Positions 37,110 to 45,529 of a DNA stretch of 64,000 bases are shown here, piece after piece (the stretch's first letter is position 1; each line of letters starts with the position of its first letter). This DNA comes from Serratia liquefaciens (GTDB lineage: Bacteria; Pseudomonadota; Gammaproteobacteria; Enterobacterales; Enterobacteriaceae): contig NZ_CP088930.1 in the NCBI RefSeq assembly GCF_027594825.1, positions 1-64,000 on the forward strand, in the 5' to 3' direction. The position numbers and the translations under genes were made by a program. The notes under the pieces were generated by a model, which had not been told where the DNA came from, did not search any database, and saw only the letters and a program-made list of their open reading frames with translations.

Positions 37110-38288
37110 TTACGCCAACAGATTATAAACACGCGCGATTCGACCGGTGCCACTGACGCTGACCGGCGATTCGAAAGCGCCGATAAAGCAGGATTCACCG
37201 GGCTTAAGCACCAGTTGCTGATCCTGTTTGCTCAGCAGCGCTTCACCTTCAACGCAGAAAACAATGGCCGCGCTATCTTGCGCCAACGCCTGTGGGGCGG
37301 TGGAAAGATCGTGCAACGAGAAGGCGAAATCCTCTACCGGGATCGGGAAGAACAGCTCGTCACCCCGTTTTTGCGGCTGGGTCAGCAGCCCCGAAGCCGG
37401 TTGCGGGCGGAACTGCAGGTTGGCCAACAGTTCCGGGATGTCGATGAATTTTGGCGTAAGACCGGCGCGCAGCACGTTGTCCGAGTTGGCCATCACTTCC
37501 AGCGCCACGCCTTTCAGGTAAGCATGTGGCGTTTCGGCATACAGGAACATCGCTTCGCCAGGTTGCAACTTCACCACGTTCAGCAGCAGCGGTGAGAACA
37601 GGCCGCTGTCATCCGGATAGAAACCGGCAATGAAGCGCACCGTGTCCCAGGTTTCACCCTGTTGGTTATTCAGCGCGGCTTTCAACACCCCCAGCGCCAG
37701 TGATTTCTGCTCGCCGCTCATCGCCAACAGGCTGGCAAACAGAGCCGACAGATGGCTGACATCCGGTTGTTGCAGAAACGCTGCGATATCATGGTGCGCA
37801 CCGGCAATCGGCTGCAGCAGGGAAACAATGTCGGACAGTTCGCGGAAGCCATTCATCGCCAGGAAAGGCGTCAGGGCAAATACCAGCTCCGGCTTGTGAT
37901 TGGGATCCTTGTAATTGCGCTCGGCCGCATCCAACGGAATGCCGGCCGCGTTTTCTTTGGCGAAGCCCGCTACGGCGGCGGATTTGCTTGGATGCACCTG
38001 AATCGACAACGGCTGATCGGCGCACAGCACTTTGAACAAGAACGGCAACTCGCCGAAACGACGCGCTACTTCGGCCCCCAGCTGCTTAGGCTGATCTTCA
38101 TCAATAACATCGCGCAGCGAGCGCAAATTACCGTCGGTACCGGCCACGCGAGAGCTGCTCTTCGGGTGAGCCCCCATCCACAGTTCCGCCATCGGCAGCC
38201 CTTGTGGGTTGGCAATGCCATACAGCTGGGTTAACGCGTCGTGGCTGCCCCATGCATAGTTTTGCACTGCGTTGGTCATTTTTTGCAT
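37110..38288 (-). CDS. manA: Mannose-6-phosphate isomerase ManA
   Basis: Zinc enzyme interconverting mannose 6-phosphate and fructose 6-phosphate. The 392-residue protein starts MQKMTNAVQNYAWGSHDALT, then MAELWMGAHPKSSS, the zinc-site LSIQVHPSKSAA and DPNHKPELVFAL, and HAYLKGVALEVMANSDNVLR, as in E. coli ManA (391). AGGA lies about 11 bases before the ATG at 38288; upstream ATGs at 38300 and 38309 are less likely. Confidence 0.96.
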   Translation of the reverse strand: MQKMTNAVQNYAWGSHDALTQLYGIANPQGLPMAELWMGAHPKSSSRVAGTDGNLRSLRDVIDEDQPKQLGAEVARRFGELPFLFKVLCADQPLSIQVHPSKSAAVAGFAKENAAGIPLDAAERNYKDPNHKPELVFALTPFLAMNGFRELSDIVSLLQPIAGAHHDIAAFLQQPDVSHLSALFASLLAMSGEQKSLALGVLKAALNNQQGETWDTVRFIAGFYPDDSGLFSPLLLNVVKLQPGEAMFLYAETPHAYLKGVALEVMANSDNVLRAGLTPKFIDIPELLANLQFRPQPASGLLTQPQKRGDELFFPIPVEDFAFSLHDLSTAPQALAQDSAAIVFCVEGEALLSKQDQQLVLKPGESCFIGAFESPVSVSGTGRIARVYNLLA

Positions 38289-38813
38289 TTTGATAAACAT
38301 CCTTTGCATTCGCCGCCAGGTGACGGTAATTGGCTGACTGTAAAACAAATAAATTTTGTGCGTCTTATCCTACACCCGAAAGAGGGTGAAAAAATGGTGC
38401 GCGATCAAACAAGTGGCGCAGTTGTCGGCGGTAAAGGTATTCGCGCCGGGCTGCAGCTCAGGGTGGGTAAAGTATAACGAGATAACGACCTCTGTCACCC
38501 TCCAGATATCGCTGATCATCGGCCCGAACGGTTTAAAAAACGCCATTTTCGTTTGCGGGCGAGTCGGCTGTGGCAATAACAAATTTTCATATGGCCTGAG
38601 CTCACATATAAATGTCATTTCTTGGCTTTATTTATACGTAATATTTCAAGCTGTGTTTTTTGACGCAAATTATTACCTGCTGAATATCTCTATCACCATA
38701 ATGATTTGGTTTGAATTGCCAACCACACGAATGGCTTAAATTAACGGATGGCACCGCTATACAGTGCAGGCCAATAAAATGGTTCTCCGATTATTCCTAA
38801 CGCCGAGGCGCTA
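38289..38813. other. 525-bp gene-free region between manA and a small exported protein
   Basis: Two parts: an ordinary-composition stretch up to about 38580, including the manA promoter side and a small CACCC/GGGTG hairpin at 38373-38388, and an AT-rich stretch from about 38580 to 38770. No open frame with a ribosome site or recognisable product was found. A small RNA or binding region is possible but not shown. Confidence 0.5.
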
Positions 38814-39146
38814 ATGAAAAAATTTTTGCTGGTTCTGCTGATGTGTACTTCCGGTGCCAATGCGGCCGTGGTGGTGACCCATGCTTACGGTTACGGTGTC
38901 CGCCCGGTTGTCGTTGCACCTCGTCCGGTGGTGGTGGTACCGCGCCCGGTGGTGATCGCACCGGCTCCGGTGGTGGTGACGTCAGCACCAGTGGTGACTA
39001 CCGCGCCAGTAGCCCACCCGGTTGCCGCCGTGGTCGGAGCGGTAGGGGCGGGAGTCTACCGTCATAATGAACGCCAGGATGCCTATGACGAAATCAATCA
39101 CCTGCAAGACCAAAGAATTAATGCTTATAATCAACATCACCCTTAA
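38814..39146 (+). CDS. Small exported Pro/Val-rich protein
   Basis: I do not recognise a family. The 110-residue product has a clear signal peptide (MKKFLLVLLMCTSGANA, cut before AVV) and then a low-complexity part of repeated PVV units (RPVVVAPRPVVVVPRPVVIA) to about residue 75, ending in a charged helix-like tail YRHNERQDAYDEINHLQDQR. GAGG lies six bases before the ATG and a good terminator follows, so it is probably a real, separately transcribed gene. Periplasmic location is inferred. Confidence 0.75.
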   Translation: MKKFLLVLLMCTSGANAAVVVTHAYGYGVRPVVVAPRPVVVVPRPVVIAPAPVVVTSAPVVTTAPVAHPVAAVVGAVGAGVYRHNERQDAYDEINHLQDQRINAYNQHHP

Positions 39147-39172
39147 TTCCCGCGTGAGAAATTAATAAAGAG

Positions 39173-39193
39173 AGCGCCAGCCGGCGCTTTTTC
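39173..39193 (+). terminator. Terminator after Pro/Val-rich gene
   Basis: AGCGCC-AGCC-GGCGCT hairpin followed by TTTTTC-type T-rich sequence, 26 bp after the stop. Confidence 0.85.
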
Positions 39194-39406
39194 TATTGTT
39201 GGCACTCAGCGATGTCATGAAAAGGCCGGGGTGACCCGTCAGAAAATAATATCCGTACAATCACCCTGACAATGGAAGAAAAATGCTGTGAGGTAACTCT
39301 CTTAATGCGAATGGTTATTATGTCACTATACTGGATGGGTGTGTCGGCGGGCTCGCGCGCGCTGGCGTAATCGTACATTTTTAGGAATTGTACTAAGGAG
39401 ATTGTG

Positions 39407-40804
39407 ATGGCAGCCGTTCGTATTGAAAAAGACTCTATGGGACCCATCGAAGTGCCGGCCGATCGGTTATGGGGTGCACAAACGCAGCGTTCCCTGGAGC
39501 ACTTCCGCATTTCTTCCGAAAAGATGCCGACCGCGTTGATTCATGCGCTGGCATTGACCAAACGCGCCGCTGCCAGCGTGAATATGGACCTGGGGCTGCT
39601 GCCTGCGGAGCGGGCCAACGCCATTATCAGCGCCGCCGATGAGGTGCTGGCTGACCAGCATACGAACGAGTTCCCGCTGTCGATCTGGCAAACCGGCTCC
39701 GGTACCCAGACCAACATGAACATGAATGAAGTGCTGGCCAACCGCGCCAGCGAGCTGTTGGGGGGCGTGCGTGGGGAAGAGCGGCGGATCCATCCGAACG
39801 ACGATGTGAACAAGAGCCAAAGCTCCAATGACGTGTTCCCGACGGCGATGCACGTGGCGGCGGTGATCGCCGTGCGCGAACATCTGATCCCCGAGCTGAA
39901 AGTGCTGCATAAAACCCTGAGCGACAAAGCGGAAGCCTATCGCGATATCGTCAAAATTGGCCGCACCCATTTACAGGATGCCACGCCGCTGACCCTGGGG
40001 CAGGAGATTTCCGGCTGGGCGGCCATGCTGGCGCATAACCTGCAGCATATTGAAGCCAGCATTCCACATATTTGCGAACTGGCGCTGGGCGGTACCGCCG
40101 TGGGCACCGGATTGAATACTCATCCGGAATACGCGGTTCGCGTAGCCAAGGCGCTGGCCGATCTGACCCGGCAGCCGTTTGTCACCGCCCCTAACAAATT
40201 TGAAGCGCTGGCCACCTGCGACGCACTGGTGCATGGCCATGGCGCATTGAAAGGGCTGGCGGCTTCGCTGATGAAAATTGCCAATGACGTGCGCTGGCTC
40301 TCTTCCGGCCCACGTTGCGGCATTGGCGAGATCTCGATCCCGGAAAACGAGCCGGGCAGCTCCATTATGCCGGGCAAGGTCAACCCAACCCAGTGTGAAG
40401 CGATGACCATGCTGTGTGCTCAGGTGCTGGGCAATGATGTGGCCGTCAATATTGGCGGTGCCTCCGGTAACTTTGAGCTAAACGTGTTCCGGCCTATGGT
40501 GATCCACAACTATCTGCAGTCGATCCGCTTGCTGGCTGACGGCATGCAGGGCTTTAATGAGCATTGTGCTGTGGGCATTGAACCGAATCGCGATCGCATC
40601 AGCCAGTTGCTGAATGAGTCGCTGATGCTGGTTACCGCGCTGAACACGCATATCGGCTATGACAAAGCGGCCGAAATTGCCAAGAAAGCGCATAAGGAAG
40701 GCCTGACGCTGAAAGCCTCCGCGCTGAAGCTGGGCTACCTGACCGAAGAGCAGTTCGACCTGTGGGTACGTCCGGAAGACATGGTTGGCAGCATGAAGAA
40801 ATAA
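39407..40804 (+). CDS. fumC: Class II fumarase FumC
   Basis: Oxygen-stable fumarate hydratase of the TCA cycle. The 465-residue protein is nearly the length of E. coli FumC and shows [56 protein letters not shown] and the fumarase/aspartase signature [16 protein letters not shown] precedes the ATG at 39407. In E. coli fumA lies next to fumC; no fumA is present here, so fumC stands alone between a small exported protein and a WYL regulator. Confidence 0.97.
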   Translation: MAAVRIEKDSMGPIEVPADRLWGAQTQRSLEHFRISSEKMPTALIHALALTKRAAASVNMDLGLLPAERANAIISAADEVLADQHTNEFPLSIWQTGSGTQTNMNMNEVLANRASELLGGVRGEERRIHPNDDVNKSQSSNDVFPTAMHVAAVIAVREHLIPELKVLHKTLSDKAEAYRDIVKIGRTHLQDATPLTLGQEISGWAAMLAHNLQHIEASIPHICELALGGTAVGTGLNTHPEYAVRVAKALADLTRQPFVTAPNKFEALATCDALVHGHGALKGLAASLMKIANDVRWLSSGPRCGIGEISIPENEPGSSIMPGKVNPTQCEAMTMLCAQVLGNDVAVNIGGASGNFELNVFRPMVIHNYLQSIRLLADGMQGFNEHCAVGIEPNRDRISQLLNESLMLVTALNTHIGYDKAAEIAKKAHKEGLTLKASALKLGYLTEEQFDLWVRPEDMVGSMKK

Positions 40805-40822
40805 TTGATTGCTCGGCTTGTA

Positions 40823-40849
40823 AAGGGCTTACTGAGGTAAGCCTTTTTT
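40823..40849 (+). terminator. Terminator after fumC
   Basis: GGCTTAC-TGAG-GTAAGCC hairpin (outer A-T pairs extend it) followed by six T residues. Confidence 0.9.
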
Positions 40850-40862
40850 ATGGAGAAAATGC

Positions 40863-41552
40863 ATGTCACGCACAGAGCGTCTACTCGATCTGATGCAGAT
40901 CCTGCGACGGCATCGCTACCCGGTTGCCGGCCACGCGTTGGCGCAGGAAATGAATATCAGCATGCGCACGCTGTACCGCGATATCGCCACCTTGCAACAG
41001 CAGGGCGCCGAGATTGTTGGGGAGGCGGGAGTGGGGTATGTGCTGCGGCCGGGGTTTATGCTGCCGCCGATGATGTTCTCACAGCAGGAAATTGAAGCGC
41101 TGGTGTTGGGCATGCGCTGGGTAGGCCGCCGGGGCGACAGTCAGTTGGCCGCAGCGGCAAGTAATGCCCTGGTGAAAATTGCCGACGTGCTGCCGGCAGC
41201 ATTACGCGACGAGCTAGAGGCCAGCACGTTGTTGATTGGCCCATTGGATCTGATCAAGGTAGCGGACGAAACCCTGGTGCTGGTCCGAGAAGTCATTCGC
41301 CAGGAACGCAAGCTCGAGGTGCATTACTGCGATAACGACGGCAATGAAAGCGAGCGTATCCTCTGGCCTTTTGCCCTCGGCTATTTTGAGCAGGCGAGGA
41401 TGCTGGTGGCCTGGTGTGAACTGCGTCAGTCATTCCGCCATTTTCGTCTCGATCGTATCCGGCTGGCTACGCCGCTGGCGCAACGCTATCCACGTGGTCG
41501 CCGCCTGCTGATGAAAGAGTGGCATCAATCGCAGGGCATCCCTTCGCAGTAA
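40863..41552 (+). CDS. YafY-like HTH/WYL-domain regulator
   Basis: Transcription regulator of 229 residues: an N-terminal winged helix (MSRTERLLDLMQILRRHRYP, with MSMRTLYRDIATLQQQG-like recognition helix) and a C-terminal WYL domain (LEVHYCDNDGNESERILWPFALGYFEQ...). Ligand and targets unknown. The start lies only 14 bp beyond the fumC terminator. The VOC gene follows 89 bp later and may be its target. Confidence 0.85.
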   Translation: MSRTERLLDLMQILRRHRYPVAGHALAQEMNISMRTLYRDIATLQQQGAEIVGEAGVGYVLRPGFMLPPMMFSQQEIEALVLGMRWVGRRGDSQLAAAASNALVKIADVLPAALRDELEASTLLIGPLDLIKVADETLVLVREVIRQERKLEVHYCDNDGNESERILWPFALGYFEQARMLVAWCELRQSFRHFRLDRIRLATPLAQRYPRGRRLLMKEWHQSQGIPSQ

Positions 41553-41641
41553 TCCCACACTGCTGCCAAAAACTGTCAGTAGGGGCGATTAGCCTTAAGG
41601 TCTCGGGAGCCAACCGGTTCCCTCACCCAAAGGTTAATGCG

Positions 41642-42010
41642 ATGACAACTCCAAATATGACCCTTCTCTATGTCGATAACCCGGAACAAAGCGCCGTTTT
41701 CTACCGTCAGTTACTGGGGCAGGAGCCGGTGGAGCTTTCACCCACTTTTGCGCTGTTTGTATTGAGTAACGGCCTCAAGCTGGCGATGTGGTCGAAACAT
41801 ACCGTCCAACCGAATGCGACAGCGGCCGGCGGCGGTGGTGAGCTCGGTTTTCTTTGCGAATTGCCGCAGCAGGTGGATGCGCTTTATCAGCAGTGGCGCG
41901 ACCGGGGGCTGAACATTATTCAGCCGCCGGTAACGCTGGACTTCGGCCATAGCTTCGTCGCCACCGATCCTGATGGCCACCGTCTGCGGGTTTACAGCCT
42001 CAGCGAGTAG
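41642..42010 (+). CDS. VOC-family (glyoxalase/bleomycin-resistance fold) protein
   Basis: Small 122-residue single-domain VOC protein: MTTPNMTLLYVDNPEQSAVF, the YRQLLGQEPVELSP segment, and the final FGHSFVATDPDGHRLRVYS with the usual late metal or substrate residues. Related proteins are phenazine-antibiotic/PhnB-like or glyoxalase-like; the substrate cannot be inferred. A longer frame begins at 41519 but overlaps the WYL gene. The 3' end overlaps convergent tus by 11 bp. Confidence 0.8.
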   Translation: MTTPNMTLLYVDNPEQSAVFYRQLLGQEPVELSPTFALFVLSNGLKLAMWSKHTVQPNATAAGGGGELGFLCELPQQVDALYQQWRDRGLNIIQPPVTLDFGHSFVATDPDGHRLRVYSLSE

Positions 42011-42938
42011 GGGCGTCGGTATACAGGTGGAGCCGTTTGACCAGCAACCTCAACGGCTTGGCGTCCGGTTTGTATTTGTGTTTGACCGTCGCCGCGTCGT
42101 AATTGAGCAGTTCGCCAATCTTCGGCACCTGGGCGCCATTTTCCACCTGGCATAGCGCAATCAGCGGCAGCGGGCAGGGGTGCTGCACCTGTTTTTGCTG
42201 CGGCTGATACCAGACCCGGGCAATGGGTTGAACCTTCACGGGGCGCTTGATTTTCAGCGCCGCATGCTGGGGCAGGCGGCTGACATCATCGATCTCACGG
42301 CTGACCAGTTCTGCCCACTGTTCACGGTTATGCGGCGGTACGGCACGACCGGCTTTCAGGCTCTTTTCCAGCTGCGCCAGAATATCGTCGCGCTTTACGT
42401 TCTTGATAATGTGCTTGTTGGCCCAGCCGAAACGCACCGAGTCCGGATCCGTCAGAAGGGTCAGGCTGCGGTAGGCACTGAGCGTGATCAAACCATGCAG
42501 ATGGGTATGGACGAAGTCAAAGCGTTGTTCCGGCGCCAGGCCGGAATCGACGGTAATAATCTGTTCCAGCTCGGCCTTCAGCCGGTTTATCAGACCAATT
42601 TGCGTCTGGATCTGCAGATATTCCGGCTGCTCTACCGCCAGGCAAATAACGCCGGGCAGGCGTACCGCCGCCTTGCTGCTGACGTTGTGTTTATTGTGAT
42701 GGATAAACAACCGCTGATAATGCTCGAGCGCCAGGTCGCGTGCGGCCTGGCCGATATGCTGCTCGACGGCAATCTGTTCTACCGTCGCATGTTCTTTGCC
42801 TTTCTCGATTTCCGGCAGGCTGAACACCCGACCGGCCAGCAAACGCAACGGTAAAACCTGCTGGTGGAGGGCTGTCAGCGCCTGTTCCAGTTGGTTAAAA
42901 CAACCATTCATCCTGCCAATTAAATCGTATTTATCCAT
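42000..42938 (-). CDS. tus: Tus, replication terminator protein
   Basis: Binds Ter sites and blocks the replicative helicase from one side. The 312-residue protein begins MDKYDLIGRMNGCFNQLEQA and shows Tus landmarks GWANKHIIKNVKRDDILAQL (the region with the C(6)-lock residues in E. coli), LPGVICLAVEQ and KPLRLLVKRLHLYTDAPTR at the end. A Ter site lies 16 bp upstream of the ATG, as with E. coli TerB, which autoregulates tus. Confidence 0.95.
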   Translation of the reverse strand: MDKYDLIGRMNGCFNQLEQALTALHQQVLPLRLLAGRVFSLPEIEKGKEHATVEQIAVEQHIGQAARDLALEHYQRLFIHHNKHNVSSKAAVRLPGVICLAVEQPEYLQIQTQIGLINRLKAELEQIITVDSGLAPEQRFDFVHTHLHGLITLSAYRSLTLLTDPDSVRFGWANKHIIKNVKRDDILAQLEKSLKAGRAVPPHNREQWAELVSREIDDVSRLPQHAALKIKRPVKVQPIARVWYQPQQKQVQHPCPLPLIALCQVENGAQVPKIGELLNYDAATVKHKYKPDAKPLRLLVKRLHLYTDAPTR

Positions 42939-42953
42939 CTGGCACCTCTCATT

Positions 42954-42968
42954 TTAGTTACAACATAC
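42954..42968 (-). promoter_or_regulatory. Ter site (TerB-like) upstream of tus
   Basis: The minus strand reads GTATGTTGTAACTAA, identical to the core of E. coli TerB, including the G of the G-C(6) pair needed for fork locking. By TerB geometry, a fork moving toward lower coordinates would be stopped and one moving toward higher coordinates would pass. Bound Tus would also repress tus. Confidence 0.92.
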
Positions 42969-43055
42969 ATTAAGGGAACGACAAACGGAAGGGCAACATC
43001 GGCTAAGGTGAGGAATGAGACGCCGAGTGGTCCAGGCTAACCAGAGGGGTTAAGG

Positions 43056-43081
43056 CCCCCTGCACCCGTGGGTACAGGGGG
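43056..43081 (-). terminator. Hairpin after ynfM
   Basis: CCCCCTG-C-ACCC-GT-GGGT-A-CAGGGGG: a long GC stem with two A/C bulge positions, five bases after the ynfM stop. A T-run is lacking, so termination strength is uncertain. Confidence 0.6.
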
Positions 43082-43085
43082 AAGG

Positions 43086-44381
43086 TTAAACGCGCGCCGC
43101 TTCCGGCAGTTTTTTCAGGTAGTGCACGACCAGCAGGGCGAGTAGCAACATCACGCTGATAAATGCCACTACGCCATTCCAACCGAAGCTGTGCCAGAAA
43201 ACGCCGCCGAGGGTCCCGGCGACGCTGGAGCCCACGTAATAGCAGAATAAATACAGCGAAGATGCCTGTCCTTTGGCGCGGCGTGCGCGACGTCCGATCC
43301 AACTGCTGGCAACCGAATGGGCGGCAAAGAAGCCGGCGGTGAACAGCATCATGCCGATAAAAATCACCGCGACCGGGGCCAGGGCGGTAATCAGGATGCC
43401 GATCAGCATAATCAGGGTCGAAGCCAATAGCACAGGCCCACGGCCGAAGCGGGACGTCATGGCACCGGCCTTTGGCGAACTGTATGAACCGGTCAGATAG
43501 ACCACCGACAACAGGCCGACAATTGCCTGGCTGAGGTGATAAGGATCAGCCAGCAGGCGGTAGCCAATATAGTTGAACATGGTGACAAAGCTGCCCATCA
43601 GCAGAAAGCCTTCGGCAAACAGCAGCGGCAGGCCTTTATCGTGCCAGTGCAGACGGAAGTTGATCAGCAGGGTACGTGGGCGCAACGAACTGGCGCGAAA
43701 ATGTTTTGAAGCGGGCAAAATACGCCAGAACATGCAGGCGGCGGCCAGAGCGAACAGCCCGATCACCGCCAGTGACACCCGCCAGGAGAAGAAGTCGGTC
43801 AGCACCCCGGTCACCAGTCGACCGCTCATGCCGCCGATGGAATTCCCGCTGATATACAGCCCCATGGAAAAAGCGACAAAGCTGGGGTGGATCTCTTCGC
43901 TCAGATAGGTCATGCCAACGGCCGCGACGCCGCTCAGAGAAAGCCCGATCAGCGCACGCATTAGCAGGATGCCTTGCCAACTGGTCATAAAGGCGCAAAT
44001 CAGGGTACAGATTGCCGCCAGCAGCAGCGCCACAACCATCACCGGTTTTCGGCCGATAGCATCAGACAGCGGGCCGGTAAACATCAGGCCCAGGGCCAGC
44101 AACCCGGTAGATACCGACAGCGACAGGCTGCTTTCCGCCGGGGATATGCCAAAGTCTTGCGACAAAACGGGCAGAATCGGTTGTACGCAATACAGCAAGG
44201 CGAAGGTAGCCAGCCCGGCGGAAAATAACGCCAGGGTAACGCGCATAAACTGCGGCGTACCGCGCTCGATGTAGGGAAGTTTGCTAAGGGTGGAACGTCG
44301 GGTTTTTGGCGCAGCAGCCGCATCGTCGTTGGCGGCCAGCGTCGACGGCATACCGGCCGCAGAACGCACAGGGGTTGTCAC
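43086..44381 (-). CDS. ynfM: YnfM-like MFS transporter
   Basis: Twelve-segment major facilitator of 431 residues, similar to E. coli YnfM (substrate unknown; arabinose or drug efflux type). Typical stretches are LYCVQPILPVLSQDFGISPAESSLS and the loop motif GPLSDAIGRKPVM between segments 2 and 3. The N-terminal 40 residues are polar and Ala/Thr-rich; a second ATG ten codons in is possible. It is divergent from the LysR gene ynfL, as in E. coli. Confidence 0.9.
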   Translation of the reverse strand: MTTPVRSAAGMPSTLAANDDAAAAPKTRRSTLSKLPYIERGTPQFMRVTLALFSAGLATFALLYCVQPILPVLSQDFGISPAESSLSLSVSTGLLALGLMFTGPLSDAIGRKPVMVVALLLAAICTLICAFMTSWQGILLMRALIGLSLSGVAAVGMTYLSEEIHPSFVAFSMGLYISGNSIGGMSGRLVTGVLTDFFSWRVSLAVIGLFALAAACMFWRILPASKHFRASSLRPRTLLINFRLHWHDKGLPLLFAEGFLLMGSFVTMFNYIGYRLLADPYHLSQAIVGLLSVVYLTGSYSSPKAGAMTSRFGRGPVLLASTLIMLIGILITALAPVAVIFIGMMLFTAGFFAAHSVASSWIGRRARRAKGQASSLYLFCYYVGSSVAGTLGGVFWHSFGWNGVVAFISVMLLLALLVVHYLKKLPEAARV

Positions 44382-44480
44382 AGTCTTTCCTTACACAGCT
44401 CTTGATGAATTAACAAAATGATAGGGAGAGGCCAGTTTTTTGTCTAATATATTAATAATTCAAATTAAGACTTTTAAAGT

Positions 44481-45371
44481 ATGAATATCGAGTTGAGGCA
44501 TCTGCGCTATTTTATCGCCGTGGCGGAAGAGTTGCATTTTGGTCGTGCAGCGGAACGGCTGCGCATTTCACAACCGCCGCTCAGCCAACAAATCCAGGCG
44601 CTGGAAGATATGGTCGGAGCGCGGTTATTGGCGCGCAACAACCGCAATGTCAGCCTGACGCAGGCGGGGGAGATGTTCCTGAAAGAAGCCTATCAGGTGC
44701 TCGATCAGGTCGGTCGTGCCGCGGAAAAAGCGGCGCGGCTGGAGCGTGGCGAACTGGGGGAGTTGACCATTGGCTTCACCTCTTCAGCCCCTTTCATCAG
44801 CGTAGTGTCGCGCAGCCTGCGGGCTTTCCGCCAGCAGCACCCGCAGGTGCACATCAAGATGCGAGAAGTGAACACCAAGCAGCAGATCGAACCCTTGCTC
44901 AATGGCGATCTCGATCTGGGCGTGATGCGTAACACGCGCTTGCCGGACGTGCTGAAACATCAGCTTCTGCTGTGCGAGCCCCTGGTGGCGGTGGTGCCGG
45001 AAGGGCATCCGCTGACCCACGTGGCTTCCGGGACCTTGCGTTTCCAACATTTGGCGGAAGAACCCTTTGTGTTTTTCTCGCGTGAGGTGGGGACCGCGTT
45101 GCATGACGAAATTTTGTCGCTGCTAGCCAAGGCGGGGATCACGCCCTATATCACCCAGGAAGTTGGTGAGGCGATGACCATTATTGGTCTGGTGTCTTCC
45201 GGACTGGGCATCTCTATTCTTCCGGCGTCTTTCGCCCGGGTCAAAATCGACGGCGTACAATATCTGCCGCTGGCGGAGCCGGAGGCGATGACTGAAGTTT
45301 GGTTGGTGCACCATCGTCAACGGCCGTTGACGGCGGCGGCAAAATCCTTGATGGCGTTACTGTTGCCCTGA
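44481..45371 (+). CDS. ynfL: YnfL-like LysR regulator
   Basis: LysR regulator of 296 residues of the CatR/BenM-like subgroup: MNIELRHLRYFIAVAEELHF, then GRAAERLRISQPPLSQQIQA as the helix-turn-helix, and an effector domain with TIGFTSSAPFISVVSRSLRAFR. It is divergent from ynfM (99-bp spacer), its likely target. mlc follows on the same strand after 158 bp but with its own operator. Confidence 0.9.
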   Translation: MNIELRHLRYFIAVAEELHFGRAAERLRISQPPLSQQIQALEDMVGARLLARNNRNVSLTQAGEMFLKEAYQVLDQVGRAAEKAARLERGELGELTIGFTSSAPFISVVSRSLRAFRQQHPQVHIKMREVNTKQQIEPLLNGDLDLGVMRNTRLPDVLKHQLLLCEPLVAVVPEGHPLTHVASGTLRFQHLAEEPFVFFSREVGTALHDEILSLLAKAGITPYITQEVGEAMTIIGLVSSGLGISILPASFARVKIDGVQYLPLAEPEAMTEVWLVHHRQRPLTAAAKSLMALLLP

Positions 45372-45494
45372 GGGGCCACTGGGTAAATAAAACACAATCC
45401 GTAGCGAAAGCAGGGTGAATTTGTGCAGCAAATCACATAACGAATCAAATAGTTGACGCTGTATTCCAAAAGCCCCACCATAGCCGATAGTCTT

Positions 45495-45515
45495 TATTTA
45501 GAAGCGCGAAAAATA
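45495..45515 (+). promoter_or_regulatory. Mlc operator-like site in front of mlc
   Basis: An AT-rich imperfect palindrome, TATTT at 45495 and AAATA at 45511, with GCGCGAAAAATA in the right half, resembling the Mlc/NagC operator (TATTTTTCGC... and its complement). It ends 14 bp before the GTG start and suggests autoregulation, as known in E. coli. Confidence 0.6.
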
Positions 45516-45529
45516 GTAGGAGCAGGTTT

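Noticed and set aside
38356..38739. 127-codon plus-strand frame in the manA upstream gap
   Set aside because: No ribosome site, no domain, and its composition follows the shift from ordinary to AT-rich sequence.
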